Positions 9,032 to 18,976 of a stretch of DNA of 64,000 nt are shown here, piece by piece. Location: positions 1 to 64,000 of the forward strand of contig NZ_JAPMLP010000008.1 in NCBI RefSeq assembly GCF_026410285.1, in the 5' to 3' direction. Made by a program: the position numbers and the translations under genes. This DNA is from Sulfitobacter sp. F26169L. Its GTDB lineage: Bacteria > Pseudomonadota > Alphaproteobacteria > Rhodobacterales > Rhodobacteraceae. The notes under the pieces were generated by a model. That model searched no databases, had not been told where the DNA came from, and was given only the letters and a program-made list of their open reading frames with translations. The number at the start of each line of letters is the position of its first letter. Position 1 is the stretch's first letter.

Positions 9032-10639
9032 TTACGTCGTTAGCTTTTTTAACAGCCCTCTCGTAGAGGCGTCCTTTGATCTGCAATCAGCACCTTGAAC
9101 CATAGGCAGAAGTGCGTTCGACAGCTCTTTACCAAGTTCGACGCCCCATTGATCAAAAGAGTTGATCCCCCAGATCACGCCTTCAACAAATACACGGTGC
9201 TCGTAAAGCGCGATGATCTGCCCGAGCACGAAGGGCGTGAGTTTTGGGTAGGCTAAGGTAATTGAGGGGCGATCGCCCGGAAAGCAGCGCTGCGCGGCTT
9301 GGCGCTCTTTTTCTTGCCCGTTGTAACCTTGTTCCGCGGCGATCTCCATCGCCTTCTCATATGACCGCCCAAGCATCAACGCTTCCGATTGTGCAAGGCA
9401 GTTGGCCTTAAGCAGCGCGTGATGGTGCGACAGATTAGGCTCATGACTCTCGGCCGCGATCAGAAATTCAGCCGGGATCACATCCGTGCCCTGATGCAGC
9501 AGTTGGTAAAAAGCGTGTTGCCCGTTCGTCCCCGGCTCACCCCAGACAACAGGACCAGAGGCATGCGCGAGGGGGGTGCCGTCTTTCGTGACGCTCTTGC
9601 CGTTGCTTTCCATGTCGAGCTGTTGCAGGTAGGCGGGCAGTCGCGATAGTCGCTGGTCGTAGGGCAGCACGGCCCGCGAAGGATAGCCGCAGAAATTGCG
9701 GTGCCACACGCCAGCAAACGCCATGAGCATTGGCAGGTTTTCTGTTGGCTCGGCAGTTTGAAAGTGCTGGTCCATCGCGGCAGCACCCGCCAGAAAGTTG
9801 CGAAAGTTCTCCGGGCCCACTGCCAGCATGATCGGTAGCCCGACAGGACCCCAGAGTGAATACCGCCCGCCGACCCAATCGGCAAAACCGAATACGCGGC
9901 GCTCGGCTATGCCCATTTTGGCTGTCAGTTCGAGCGCGGTCGAAACCGCCGCCAGATGTCCGCCGATGTCCGGCCCGATGCCTCTGCGCAACCAGTCCAG
10001 CACCGTCTGCGCATTGGTCATTGTCTCGATGGTCGTGAATGTCTTTGATGCCACGATCACGAGGGTCGATTTGGGATCAAGGCATTCTAGAATTTCGTGA
10101 ACATGCGCGCCATCGATATTGGACAGAAAGTGGCAGCGCGGCCCGTCGTGATAAGGTGCGAGCGCCAGTGTCGCCATCACCGGGCCGAGATCAGATCCGC
10201 CGATGCCGATGTTGATCACATCCGTGAACCGCGCGCCGCCTTGCCCCGCGATCGATCCGTCCCGCACGCCCTGCGCAAACTGCACCATGCGTACAAGTGT
10301 TTTCGCAATGGCGGGGCGCACATCCTCCCCGTCCACGATCAGCGGTTTGGTCTCTGTTGAGCGCAACGCGGTGTGCAGCACTGCGCGGTTTTCTGTCTCG
10401 TTGATTTTGTCACCGCGCAGCATCGCTGCCCGCGCCTCTGCGACGCCTGTCTCGCCCGCTAGTTCGACCAAAAGCTCAAGTGCTTCGTCGTCGAGGCTTG
10501 TTTTGGAAATATCGAGCAGCAGATCGTCGCTTGACGCGGAAAAGCGTTCAAAGCGTCCGGTGTCTTCGAATAACGAGATGATTGTCCGTTCCCGAGCGGC
10601 CGCCGCGTTGGTCTCCAACTTTCTCCAAGTCTGCGTCAT
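9032..10639 (-). CDS. pgi: Glucose-6-phosphate isomerase
   Basis: The 535-residue enzyme interconverts fructose-6-phosphate and glucose-6-phosphate. SIS-domain features are clear: '[12 protein letters not shown]' near 145 and the Pgi signature '[14 protein letters not shown]' near 265, with '[14 protein letters not shown]' near the C-terminus. Its ATG overlaps the eda stop by one base (TAATG). As the last gene of the gap-zwf-edd-eda-pgi operon it feeds fructose-derived carbon into the Entner-Doudoroff pathway. Confidence 0.95.
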   Translation of the reverse strand: MTQTWRKLETNAAAARERTIISLFEDTGRFERFSASSDDLLLDISKTSLDDEALELLVELAGETGVAEARAAMLRGDKINETENRAVLHTALRSTETKPLIVDGEDVRPAIAKTLVRMVQFAQGVRDGSIAGQGGARFTDVINIGIGGSDLGPVMATLALAPYHDGPRCHFLSNIDGAHVHEILECLDPKSTLVIVASKTFTTIETMTNAQTVLDWLRRGIGPDIGGHLAAVSTALELTAKMGIAERRVFGFADWVGGRYSLWGPVGLPIMLAVGPENFRNFLAGAAAMDQHFQTAEPTENLPMLMAFAGVWHRNFCGYPSRAVLPYDQRLSRLPAYLQQLDMESNGKSVTKDGTPLAHASGPVVWGEPGTNGQHAFYQLLHQGTDVIPAEFLIAAESHEPNLSHHHALLKANCLAQSEALMLGRSYEKAMEIAAEQGYNGQEKERQAAQRCFPGDRPSITLAYPKLTPFVLGQIIALYEHRVFVEGVIWGINSFDQWGVELGKELSNALLPMVQGADCRSKDASTRGLLKKLTT

Positions 10640-11289
10640 TACATCTCTCCAAGCCTTGCCGCGCTGCGCGCCAAGGCTTCGATCCCGGCCCAGTCTTCGT
10701 TGAGAACCTTGTCGTTCGGCGCAACCCAGCTTCCCCCTGCGCAGATCACGTTGGGCAAGTTAAGGTAGGCGCGCGCGTTCTCAGGGTTCACGCCACCCGT
10801 CGGACAGAACATGATTTGCGGCAGCGGTGCGCCGATCGCTTTCAGCGCGGGCGCCCCGCCCGAGGCCTCAGCCGGGAAGAACTTGAGCATATCATAGCCC
10901 CGCTCCAGCAAACGCATTGCCTCGCTCGCCGTGGCCGCGCCGGGCAAAAGCGGCAGTTCCTCTTCCTCGCAGGCCGCAATCAGCGCGTCTGTCGCCCCCG
11001 GCGAAACACCGAAGGTAGCGCCCGCCGCCTTTGCCGCGCGCACATCTTCAGGGGTGATCAGAGTGCCGGCGCCCACATGGCCGCCTGTCACATCCGACAT
11101 AATGCGAATGGCCTCGAGTGCTGCAGGTGTGCGCAATGTCACCTCAAGCGCGGGCAGCCCGCCGGCGACAAGCGCCTCGGCCAGGTAGCGCGCCTTGGTG
11201 GCATCTTCGATGACAAGCACAGGGATTATCGGGGCGAGTGCACAAATTTCGCGCGTGCGTTTGCTGGCAGTTCTGGCGGAAAGGGTCAT
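10639..11289 (-). CDS. eda: KDPG/KHG aldolase
   Basis: A 216-residue class I aldolase that cleaves 2-keto-3-deoxy-6-phosphogluconate to pyruvate and glyceraldehyde-3-phosphate. The Schiff-base lysine lies in 'MLKFFPAE', and '[11 protein letters not shown]' is the phosphate-binding segment. The catalytic Glu is in 'PALEVTLR'. It starts 3 nt after edd and shares one base with pgi, so the genes are tightly coupled. Confidence 0.95.
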   Translation of the reverse strand: MTLSARTASKRTREICALAPIIPVLVIEDATKARYLAEALVAGGLPALEVTLRTPAALEAIRIMSDVTGGHVGAGTLITPEDVRAAKAAGATFGVSPGATDALIAACEEEELPLLPGAATASEAMRLLERGYDMLKFFPAEASGGAPALKAIGAPLPQIMFCPTGGVNPENARAYLNLPNVICAGGSWVAPNDKVLNEDWAGIEALARSAARLGEM

Positions 11290-11292
11290 GGG

Positions 11293-13101
11293 TCAATCTC
11301 CGAAAATGGTTGCGCCGCTCGTGGCGGCGCCAACGGTGTTGCGAAATGCCGCGAACAGCTCGCGCCCCGTACCGGCCTGCGCACTGGAAAGGTCAACGGT
11401 CGCATTGGGGCGCGTGTCAAGATCGCCAGCCAAGACATCGAGCGTGCCAGCCACGGCATCAACGCGCACAAAATCGCCGTCACGCACGCGGGCGATCGGG
11501 CCACCGTCAACAGCCTCGGGCGACACATGGATTGCGGCAGGCACCTTGCCCGATGCGCCCGACATCCGCCCGTCCGTCACGAGGGCCACCTTGTGCCCTC
11601 TGCCTTGCAGGATCGACAATAGCGGCGTCAGGCTGTGCAGTTCGGGCATCCCGTTGGCCTTTGGCCCCTGGAAGCGCACGACGACGACGACATCACCTGT
11701 AAATTCGCCTGCCTTGAAAGCTGACTTAACAGCGTCCTGATCCGCGAAGACGCGTGCGGGTGCTTCGATCATATGATGCTCGGGAGCGACAGCGGAGACT
11801 TTCATCACCGCAGTGCCCATCGAACCCGTCATGCGCTTCAGTCCGCCAGTGCTTTGGAACGGATCGCGGGCAGGGCGCAGGATCTTTTCGTTGAGGCTGG
11901 TGCCCGCCCCTTTCTCCCAAACAAGCCCTTCGGCTTTCAACTTCGGCTCGGTAGTGTAGTTCTCAAGCCCTTCGCCCGCCACAGTCATTGTGTCCGGATG
12001 CAGCAAGCCTGCTCCGAGGAGTTCACCAATCATATAGCCAAGCCCGCCAGCTGCGTGGAAATGGTTCACGTCCGCCAGCCCGTTGGGATAGACCCGCGCC
12101 AGAAGCGGCGTGACATCGGAAAGCTCCGAGAAATCCTGCCAGTCAAGGATGATCCCGCCCGCTCGCGCCATGGCGACAAGGTGAATGAGCAGGTTGGTCG
12201 AGCCGCCTGTGGCGTTGAGCCCGATGATCCCGTTCACGAAAGCGCGCTCGTCAAGAATAACGCTGACGGGGGTGTAACTGTCTCCCAGCGCACTGAGGGA
12301 CAGGGCGCGTTTGGCGCCCTCCTGCGTGAGGGCATCGCGCATTGCGCCGTTTGGCGGCACAAAGCTTGCGCCCGGCAGGTGCAGCCCCATGAACTCCATC
12401 AGCATCTGGTTGGTGTTGGCGGTGCCATAGAATGTGCAGGTGCCGGGGCCGTGGTAGGCCGCCATCTCGGCGGCCATCAGCGCTTCGCGGCCCACTTCGC
12501 CGGCGGCGAATTGTTGGCGCATTTTGGCTTTTTCATCGTTGGAAAGGCCGCTTTCCATTGGTCCTGCGGGGAGGAAGACAGCAGGCAGATGCCCGAAGGC
12601 CTGTGCCGCAATCACAAGGCCCGGAACGATCTTGTCGCAGACGCCCAGAAAGACGGCGGCGTCAAACGTGTTGTGGCTGAGCGCAACGGAGGCTGCCAGC
12701 GCGATCACGTCGCGTGAGAACAACGAAAGCTCCATGCCCGCTTCGCCTTGGGTGACGCCGTCACACATTGCAGGAACGCCGCCAGCAACTTGCGCGGTGC
12801 CGCCCGCTGCGCGCGCCGCCTCGCGGAGCAGATCGGGGAAACGCTCAAAGGGCTGATGCGCCGAGAGCATGTCGTTGTACGCCGTGATAATTCCGAGATT
12901 TCCCGCAGTACCTATGGCCAGCTTGTCTTTGTCGTTGCCAGAGGCGGCATAGGCATGCGCCTGACCGCTGCACGAAAGATGCCCGCGCGCCGGACCTTTG
13001 ATGCGAGCCGCATCCATCCGGTCAAGATAGGGACGGCGCGTGGCTTCGCTGCGCTCGATGATACGCGCTGTAACACGCGCTAAGGTAGGGTGGAGTGTCA
13101 T
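11293..13101 (-). CDS. edd: 6-phosphogluconate dehydratase
   Basis: A 602-residue IlvD/Edd-family iron-sulfur dehydratase making KDPG from 6-phosphogluconate. Cluster-ligand regions are visible in '[16 protein letters not shown]' and '[11 protein letters not shown]', with a C-terminal '[14 protein letters not shown]' segment. ATG 13101 with the upstream AAGGACG site is preferred over an in-frame TTG at 13116. The gap to zwf is 11 nt. Confidence 0.94.
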   Translation of the reverse strand: MTLHPTLARVTARIIERSEATRRPYLDRMDAARIKGPARGHLSCSGQAHAYAASGNDKDKLAIGTAGNLGIITAYNDMLSAHQPFERFPDLLREAARAAGGTAQVAGGVPAMCDGVTQGEAGMELSLFSRDVIALAASVALSHNTFDAAVFLGVCDKIVPGLVIAAQAFGHLPAVFLPAGPMESGLSNDEKAKMRQQFAAGEVGREALMAAEMAAYHGPGTCTFYGTANTNQMLMEFMGLHLPGASFVPPNGAMRDALTQEGAKRALSLSALGDSYTPVSVILDERAFVNGIIGLNATGGSTNLLIHLVAMARAGGIILDWQDFSELSDVTPLLARVYPNGLADVNHFHAAGGLGYMIGELLGAGLLHPDTMTVAGEGLENYTTEPKLKAEGLVWEKGAGTSLNEKILRPARDPFQSTGGLKRMTGSMGTAVMKVSAVAPEHHMIEAPARVFADQDAVKSAFKAGEFTGDVVVVVRFQGPKANGMPELHSLTPLLSILQGRGHKVALVTDGRMSGASGKVPAAIHVSPEAVDGGPIARVRDGDFVRVDAVAGTLDVLAGDLDTRPNATVDLSSAQAGTGRELFAAFRNTVGAATSGATIFGD

Positions 13102-13112
13102 TCGACGTCCTT

Positions 13113-14561
13113 TCAATTAATCTCGCGCCAGCGACGGCCATCGCGGTGCATCAGCATCAGCGCATCTTCAGGGCCGGAGCTACCGGGGTCATAGCCTGCG
13201 GGCGCTTGCCCGGCCTCTTCCCAACCGGAGATGATCGGATCAGCCCATGCCCAAGCGGCCTCGACCTCATCGCCGCGCATAAACAGCGTCTGGTCCCCAC
13301 GGATAACATCCATAATTAGCCGCTCATAGGCATCTTGGGGCTCGGCTTGCTGGTCAAGCGCGTCGGCAAACGTCATGTCCAGCTTAACCTCGGCCAAACG
13401 CATGCCGCCGGGGCCGGGCTCTTTGATGGTGTTGCGCAGTGTTATACCTTCGTCGGGCTGCAACCGAATGATGAGAGCGTTGCCTTCGCGGCGTTCCATC
13501 GCGGGAAATATCATGTGGGGCGGATCGCGAAACACAACCGCGATTTCGGAGCTGCGCCCGCGCAACTTCTTTCCTGTGCGCAGGTAAAATGGTGTGCCTG
13601 CCCAACGCCAGTTCCCGATTTTGACCTTCATCGCAACAAAGCTCTCGGTTCGGCTTTCGGGGTCGCCGGCATGATCGCGATAACTCCCTGCGCCGCGCTG
13701 ATCGCGATATTGGCCGCGCGCGACATTGGAGGGGTCAACAGGTTCCAGTGCCTCGATCACTTTGACTTTTTCGTCGCGTACTGCACTTGGTTGGAACTTC
13801 GAGGGCGGCTCCATCGCCGTCAGGCACAAAAGTTGCATCAGGTGGTTTTGCACCATATCACGCATCGCGCCGGAACGGTCATAGTATTCGCCACGCCCTT
13901 CGACACCAAGGCTTTCAGCGACGGTTATTTGCACATGATCAATATGGGTTGCATTCCACAGCGGCTCCCAAAGCGAGTTGGCAAAACGCAGGACCATCAG
14001 GTTCTGCACAGTTTCCTTGCCGAGATAATGGTCGATACGGTAAATCTGGCTTTCGTCGAAATTCTGTCGCAGCTCAGCGTTGAGCACCTTTGCGCTGTCA
14101 AGATCGTGACCAAACGGCTTTTCCACCACGATACGGCTCTGCGGTGTGGCGATGCCATGGTGATGCAAGCTGGCGCCGATAGCGCCGAACAGAGTGGGGG
14201 AGACAGACAAGTAAAAGGCCCGCACGACATCGCCGCGCATGACATCTTTCAATTCAGGCCACCCGTCCGAACCTGTCGCATCGACGCACACATAGGTCAG
14301 CATGTCGAGAAACTGCTCAACCAGTTTTGCTTGTTTTGCGGCTTTGGCTGCGAATTCGATTAGGCTTTCACGCACAAACTCGCGGAACGCCACCTGCGTA
14401 AAATCTGACCGCGCCGCGCCGATGATGCGCGCCTCCTCGGGCAGTTGGCCCACCGTAAAGCGATGAAACAGGCCGGGCAGGATTTTACGACGCGACAGAT
14501 CGCCCGTGGCGCCGAAAATGACGAGGTCGAACGGGTCGACGGGAATGACGCGAGAGACCAT
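13113..14561 (-). CDS. zwf: Glucose-6-phosphate 1-dehydrogenase
   Basis: The enzyme (482 residues from ATG 14561) oxidises glucose-6-phosphate to 6-phosphogluconolactone. It has the N-terminal NADP-binding '[13 protein letters not shown]' and the active-site motif '[13 protein letters not shown]'. The frame is open to 14630, but that extension overlaps gap and carries no start signal. The gap stop lies 4 nt before the ATG. No 6-phosphogluconolactonase gene (pgl) is seen next to it, so that step must be encoded elsewhere or occur spontaneously. Confidence 0.94.
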   Translation of the reverse strand: MVSRVIPVDPFDLVIFGATGDLSRRKILPGLFHRFTVGQLPEEARIIGAARSDFTQVAFREFVRESLIEFAAKAAKQAKLVEQFLDMLTYVCVDATGSDGWPELKDVMRGDVVRAFYLSVSPTLFGAIGASLHHHGIATPQSRIVVEKPFGHDLDSAKVLNAELRQNFDESQIYRIDHYLGKETVQNLMVLRFANSLWEPLWNATHIDHVQITVAESLGVEGRGEYYDRSGAMRDMVQNHLMQLLCLTAMEPPSKFQPSAVRDEKVKVIEALEPVDPSNVARGQYRDQRGAGSYRDHAGDPESRTESFVAMKVKIGNWRWAGTPFYLRTGKKLRGRSSEIAVVFRDPPHMIFPAMERREGNALIIRLQPDEGITLRNTIKEPGPGGMRLAEVKLDMTFADALDQQAEPQDAYERLIMDVIRGDQTLFMRGDEVEAAWAWADPIISGWEEAGQAPAGYDPGSSGPEDALMLMHRDGRRWREIN

Positions 14562-14565
14562 TTGT

Positions 14566-15597
14566 TTAACCTGCCATCTTAAGTGGACGGGCATCGCGCA
14601 GCAAAGCCCCGATGGTGCGCCCTGTGTCAATCATGCGGTTCGAAAACCCCCACTCGTTGTCATACCAGCTTACTACGCGAACCATGCCAGCCTGCGTCAC
14701 GCTGGTTTGAGCCGCCGCAAAACATGACGAATGCGGATCATGGTTGAAATCGACCGAGACAAGAGGATCCTCCTCATAGGATAGAACGCCAGCCAGCTCA
14801 CCGGCTGCCGCTTGCGCAATTGCGGCATTGACTGCGTCGCAGGTCGCTGGCCGCTCGGGCATGAAGCTTAGGTCAACCAGCGAGACATTCGGTGTCGGCA
14901 CGCGCACGGCAGAGCCTTCTAGCTTGCCTCCAAGTTGCGGCAGTACCAGCGAGATCGCCTTGGCTGCACCTGTAGATGTTGGCACCATCGACACAGACGC
15001 TGCGCGGGCGCGGTAGAGATCATTGTGGTTTGTGTCATGGCTTGGCTGATCGCCGGTAAAAGCGTGGATCGTCGTCATGTAGCCGGTCTTGATGCCGAAG
15101 GCACGGTCCAGAACCATCGCCACAGGGGCGAGACAGTTGGTCGTGCACGAGGCATTGGAGACGATGATATCATTGGCTGTCAGCTCTGTGTGATTGACGC
15201 CGTAAACCACAGTTTTGTCAGCGCCCTTGCCAGGAGCCGAAATCAGCACGCGCTTTGAACCGTTTTGCAAATGTTGCGCCGCCGCCGCGCGTTCGGTGAA
15301 AAGGCCCGTGCATTCGTAGGCGATATCGACGTCTTGCCAAGGCAATTCGCACGGATTGCGCAGCGCTGTCAGCCGGATGCTGCGCGCACCTACGATCAGG
15401 CGGTCACTCGCGATTTGCACCCGCTCGCGCAGACGCCCGTGAACGCTGTCGTATTTCAACAAATGGGCGATATTTTCAGGGGGGGCCAGATCATTGATGG
15501 CGACGATGTCGATATCTGTTTCGCCACTTTCAATGAGCGCGCGCAAAACACCACGGCCAATGCGTCCGAAGCCGTTGATTGCAATCTTGAGTGTCAT
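14566..15597 (-). CDS. gap: Glyceraldehyde-3-phosphate dehydrogenase, type I
   Basis: A 343-residue NAD-dependent GAPDH. It has 'INGFGRIGR' at the N-terminus and the catalytic cysteine in 'SNASCTTNCLAP'. A typical C-terminal 'WYDNEWGFSNRM' is present. A strong Shine-Dalgarno (AAAAGGAC) precedes ATG 15597. As first gene of the Entner-Doudoroff operon it handles the triose-phosphate released by Eda. A LacI-type operator (15636-15649) lies upstream, suggesting the promoter is there. Confidence 0.95.
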   Translation of the reverse strand: MTLKIAINGFGRIGRGVLRALIESGETDIDIVAINDLAPPENIAHLLKYDSVHGRLRERVQIASDRLIVGARSIRLTALRNPCELPWQDVDIAYECTGLFTERAAAAQHLQNGSKRVLISAPGKGADKTVVYGVNHTELTANDIIVSNASCTTNCLAPVAMVLDRAFGIKTGYMTTIHAFTGDQPSHDTNHNDLYRARAASVSMVPTSTGAAKAISLVLPQLGGKLEGSAVRVPTPNVSLVDLSFMPERPATCDAVNAAIAQAAAGELAGVLSYEEDPLVSVDFNHDPHSSCFAAAQTSVTQAGMVRVVSWYDNEWGFSNRMIDTGRTIGALLRDARPLKMAG

Positions 15598-15635
15598 GTT
15601 GCTGTCCTTTTTTAAGTTGGGGAAGGGCGCAATTT

Positions 15636-15649
15636 TGATAGCGCTAACA
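15636..15649. promoter_or_regulatory. LacI-type operator upstream of gap
   Basis: TGATAGCGCTAACA is a near-perfect palindrome around AGCGCT, resembling the operator class bound by several alphaproteobacterial LacI regulators (for example Caulobacter XylR-like sites). It differs from the ACGCGCGT core of the smo operators, so the regulator is probably encoded elsewhere. Confidence 0.6.
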
Positions 15650-15687
15650 TTGTGGGGTGAGAAATATCCGCAGATTTAGTGCACATG

Positions 15688-16614
15688 TCAGAGCTCCTCG
15701 GACCATGGCGGATTTGCTCCGGCGCGTGAGACCGTGATTGCAGCAACACGCGCACCATGCTCGAGAGCTTTGGTGAGTACATCGGCCGAAAGATCGGCTA
15801 GAGCCGATTTATGTAGCTGACCTAGTTCTGAAAGCTTGGCAAGGATGCCCGCGTTGAACGTATCACCCGCGCCAACAGTGTCGACGATCTCAGCCTTGAG
15901 GGCGGAAACCTGGACTTCTTCGCCGCTTGTCAGATAGCCTGTCGCGCCTTCACCGCCGCGCGTCAGGATCACAACAGAAGGCCCCTTGGCCAGAAGGTTC
16001 TCCGTCTTTTCGCGCAGCGATAGAGGCTCGGGAATTAGCCAGTTTAGGTCTTCATCCGAAACTTTGACAATGTTCGATAGGGCCATCATACGGTCAAGCC
16101 GTTCGCGGTAACGCGCGATGTCACGGATAAAACCGGGGCGGATATTCGGGTCAAGCATCACTGCTCTGCCTTGCGCGTTACGCTCCAGTAAGCTGGGGTA
16201 AGCCTCTGCACCCGGTTCGCAGGCAAGGCTGATGCCACCAAAGTAGAGTGCCGAAACCTCGTCCGAAAGCGCAGGCATGTCTTCTGGCAAGAGCATGCGC
16301 CCCGCCGAATTCTCGTCATAAAAATCGTATGTTGCGTGGCCGCCGACCAAGCGCACAAAGGCGAGCGTTGTGGGGCGGTCTGACATGATCAGATTGGAGG
16401 TATCGACATGGCTAGCCTTCAACCCCTCGACAAGTTGCCGTCCGAACATATCCGTAGAGATACCCGACAGCATGCCCGTCTGAACGCCTAAGCGGCCAAG
16501 CGCGATCGCGGTGTTGAAGACCGCGCCGCCCAAATGCGGAACGAAGCCTTCAGTGCCCGTCACAGTCGCGGTAGGTATCATGTCGATCAGGGCCTCTCCG
16601 CAGCAAAGTATCAT
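15688..16614 (-). CDS. Fructokinase, PfkB family
   Basis: A 308-residue ribokinase-type sugar kinase. The PfkB signature with catalytic Asp is in 'DTVGAGDTFNAGIL' (about 240-253), and the N-terminal 'GGAVFNTAIALGRLG' is family-typical. It would phosphorylate the fructose produced by SmoS and MtlK to fructose-6-phosphate, the Pgi substrate. It lies 3 nt downstream of the ROK regulator and 90 nt upstream of gap. The equivalent gene in Rhodobacter is mtlZ; 2-keto-3-deoxygluconate kinase activity cannot be excluded. Confidence 0.87.
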   Translation of the reverse strand: MILCCGEALIDMIPTATVTGTEGFVPHLGGAVFNTAIALGRLGVQTGMLSGISTDMFGRQLVEGLKASHVDTSNLIMSDRPTTLAFVRLVGGHATYDFYDENSAGRMLLPEDMPALSDEVSALYFGGISLACEPGAEAYPSLLERNAQGRAVMLDPNIRPGFIRDIARYRERLDRMMALSNIVKVSDEDLNWLIPEPLSLREKTENLLAKGPSVVILTRGGEGATGYLTSGEEVQVSALKAEIVDTVGAGDTFNAGILAKLSELGQLHKSALADLSADVLTKALEHGARVAAITVSRAGANPPWSEEL

Positions 16615-16617
16615 TGG

Positions 16618-17847
16618 TCAGCCTTTCAGAAACGCGTTGCGATCCACGAGGAACCGATCGGAAAGAGGTAAGCTCGCAGCACCAAGTGATCGCGCATCGC
16701 CACCGATCGTGCCTGTTCGAACTTCAGGTATTTCGATGCCGGGTACAGCGAAATCATTCAGGCAGATGCCTGCGCGCGCCACCAGCTCGGCACGCACCTT
16801 CGCGGGAAGCGAGCCATCGATCAAAACAGTTTGAAAATCGATCAGGCAGTTGGCCGAAACGATCACCTGCGCCAAACCTTTTGCGGCCCCGTCAAGCCAA
16901 TTGTTAAGCAGCTCGTGCGAGAAGTCCCATGCGTCGGGATCGCTCCAGCTTGTCTGCCTGTCGTGCCCCGCACTTTCCAGCATAGTTTCCAGCGTTGCCA
17001 GCGAAGCCACATCTACAAGTTGCTGGCGGACGCCGTCCTGTTGCCCAACAATCGGCATGGACCCAAGTGCTGCCGCGTTACCGGTTCTGCCTTCGTAAAG
17101 CTTGTTGTCCAGAACAAGGCCGCCACCGACAAAATAACCAATGTAAAAATACAAAAAGTCCCTTGGTTTATCCTGATCACCAAAGACGAGTTCCGCACCG
17201 CAAGCAGCCGAGGCATCATTGCAGAGATATACGGGGAAATCGAATGACTGCCGAAGTTCCGCCGCAATGTCGCGGTCGCGCCAAGCATCAAGCCTGCTGC
17301 CGGCCTGCACCAGTGATTTGTCCCACTCCCAAAGCCGAAAAGGCATGGCGATGCCGAGGCCTGCTACACGTCCTTGCTTGGCCTCGGACATTTCTCCCAG
17401 CCAAGCGGCGAGCGTCTCACGCGCAAAACGGATGACAGAATCAGGCATTGGATGGGAATAAACTTCCTTTGTGTGGTGCCGCACCTTGCCTTCAAAGTCG
17501 ACCAATACGATCTCGGTACTCCTGCGTCCGACCTTCAGCCCGAAAAAGAAAGCGCCATCGGGGTTCAGGCCCATCGGAACCGACGGTTGCCCGACCCTAC
17601 CGCGGACCCTTAACCCTTTCTTCAATAGGGTGTCGGCTTCGAGCGCACGCATGATGACGGAAACCGTTTGCGCAGAAAGCCCTGTGATACGGCTGATCTC
17701 TGCTTTTGACATCGGCCCATTCTCGCGCACCAGCGATAGCACCAGGCGCTCGTTGTAGGCCCGCATCCCGCCTTGGTTCGAACCGCGCGCGACGCGTCCA
17801 GTAAGGGCAATCTCACCTCTGGGTGCGTAGCGAGTTTCATTATGCAT
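16618..17847 (-). CDS. ROK-family transcriptional regulator (NagC/XylR type)
   Basis: The protein has 409 residues. An N-terminal winged helix (about 30-85, 'MSKAEISRITGLSAQTVSVIMRAL') precedes a ROK sugar-kinase-like domain with 'CNDASAACGAE' and 'GYFVGGGLVLD'. The zinc-binding cysteine cluster usual in ROK proteins is not evident. The presence of the DNA-binding domain indicates a repressor/activator and not a kinase. It starts the operon with fructokinase. A 31-bp AT-rich palindrome 66 nt upstream is a likely autoregulatory operator. Confidence 0.88.
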   Translation of the reverse strand: MHNETRYAPRGEIALTGRVARGSNQGGMRAYNERLVLSLVRENGPMSKAEISRITGLSAQTVSVIMRALEADTLLKKGLRVRGRVGQPSVPMGLNPDGAFFFGLKVGRRSTEIVLVDFEGKVRHHTKEVYSHPMPDSVIRFARETLAAWLGEMSEAKQGRVAGLGIAMPFRLWEWDKSLVQAGSRLDAWRDRDIAAELRQSFDFPVYLCNDASAACGAELVFGDQDKPRDFLYFYIGYFVGGGLVLDNKLYEGRTGNAAALGSMPIVGQQDGVRQQLVDVASLATLETMLESAGHDRQTSWSDPDAWDFSHELLNNWLDGAAKGLAQVIVSANCLIDFQTVLIDGSLPAKVRAELVARAGICLNDFAVPGIEIPEVRTGTIGGDARSLGAASLPLSDRFLVDRNAFLKG

Positions 17848-17912
17848 GCGATTTCCAAACAGCTGTCAAGTGACGCTCTCCATGACAATCTCGTAGATTC
17901 GGCAGTCTCTGT

Positions 17913-17943
17913 CAATTATTAAATCAATCTGATTTATTAATTG
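17913..17943. promoter_or_regulatory. AT-rich palindrome, probable ROK operator
   Basis: Left arm CAATTATTAAATCA (17913-17926) and right arm TGATTTATTAATTG (17930-17943) are inverted repeats with one mismatch and a 3-nt centre. ROK regulators such as NagC and Mlc bind long AT-armed palindromes of this type. It is 66 nt upstream of the ROK gene start. Confidence 0.6.
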
Positions 17944-18429
17944 GCGTCGCCGTGATTTTGGTCAACCGGTTTTCCCGAGGACAGTAACAATGCGCAAACA
18001 CGTGGCAAAAGCTTGGTTCGGTTGGACCGGTTAGAAGAGCATAGATAACCTCTTCAAAGTAGGAGGGCGGCACCGGATGGAACCGGCATTCCTGCGCAAC
18101 CGAGCCACGTGCTGCAAGGGAATCGCACCTCGCACAGGCCGAAATTTACTTGTAGTTTTCCTTAGCCCAAACCGAGGGGTGAAATGCGATGCAGTTCGCT
18201 ATCGTGAGGGTCGCTTGGTGTTCGAAGAGACTGTGCGCTTACTGCTGGCGAACGCATGGCGCCCCGAAATCAGCCATCACGATACTCTTGGAGCATCCTG
18301 CCGGGGGGCTTGACGGTCGTGTGTAGCTCAAACAGCAAAAAATTTCCTGCGAGCTGGGGCAGGGTATATTCGCCTTAGCTGCGGAATCACGATTTCAGAG
18401 ATACTTGCCCTCATATACCACGCTGAACT
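17944..18429. other. Gene-free stretch
   Basis: No credible coding region. A 78-codon plus-strand frame (18077-18313) has no family resemblance and an Arg/Cys-rich composition. The segment contains one copy of a dispersed intergenic repeat at 18382-18410. Confidence 0.5.
18382..18410 (+). repeat. Dispersed intergenic repeat, copy A
   Basis: Shares GCGG followed by an almost identical 19-nt block (GATTTCAGA-x-ATACTTGCC) with copy C at 49923-49957. A looser match continues for about 15 nt on both sides. Confidence 0.55.
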
Positions 18430-18952
18430 CAGAGCAAGTTCACGCCATCATTGATTAGCGACTGCCATTCCCCATAGTTGTTGCCGTCATATGGGGGGAA
18501 GCGATCATTCACTGTAGGTGCGTCGAAAGTCCGTTCTGCGGGGTGTTGTTGCGGTTTGATTTCGGTTCGTTTGATCAGGTTGGTGAACAGGTAGGGCTCA
18601 AGAACGGTGCAGTCAAAGGGGGGCGCGATGACAGCCGCCCTGCGCGCGCACGTGTTGCACGGTGACCGATCCAACGCCACCGGATGCGCCGCTCACCAAA
18701 ATCGTCTCGCCCCCTTGCATCCGCGCCTTGAAGGTGTGGAAGATCCATTGGTTTGCCCGACCGTGTGGTATCCGCATCTTGGCATTGCCCTTGGAATGCG
18801 AAACCGTGCGGGTGTTGATGTTAGTGTTGTTTGCTCCCCCGCCGCCCGCACGCGGACAACTACGTCGTTTGGTCCCGGATAGGGCACCGGAAGAGTGCCT
18901 CGCACCTCACGCGTTTCCGGCACGCCATGACGGTCAGGATAACGGCGGGCAT
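18430..18952 (-). pseudogene. Decayed quinone oxidoreductase/zinc-type alcohol dehydrogenase
   Basis: Pieces of one protein are found in successive frames on the minus strand. An N-terminus like 'MPAVILT' at 18952 is followed after a frameshift by 'PETREVRGTLPVPYPGPNDV'. Then, after another shift, come 'NNTNINTRT' and, nearer 18640-18730, the cofactor motif 'GGETILVSGASGGVGSVT'. The C-terminal third is barely recognisable. At least two frameshifts and a stop break it. The intact relatives make a roughly 340-residue NADPH:quinone reductase. Confidence 0.75.
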
Positions 18953-18976
18953 CGTGTCGGGTAGGGGCATGTTGGT

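Noticed and set aside
18077..18313. 78-codon plus-strand frame preceded by AGGAGG
   Set aside because: Composition (Arg/Cys-rich) and lack of any motif suggest chance; the AGGAGG is too far from the ATG.
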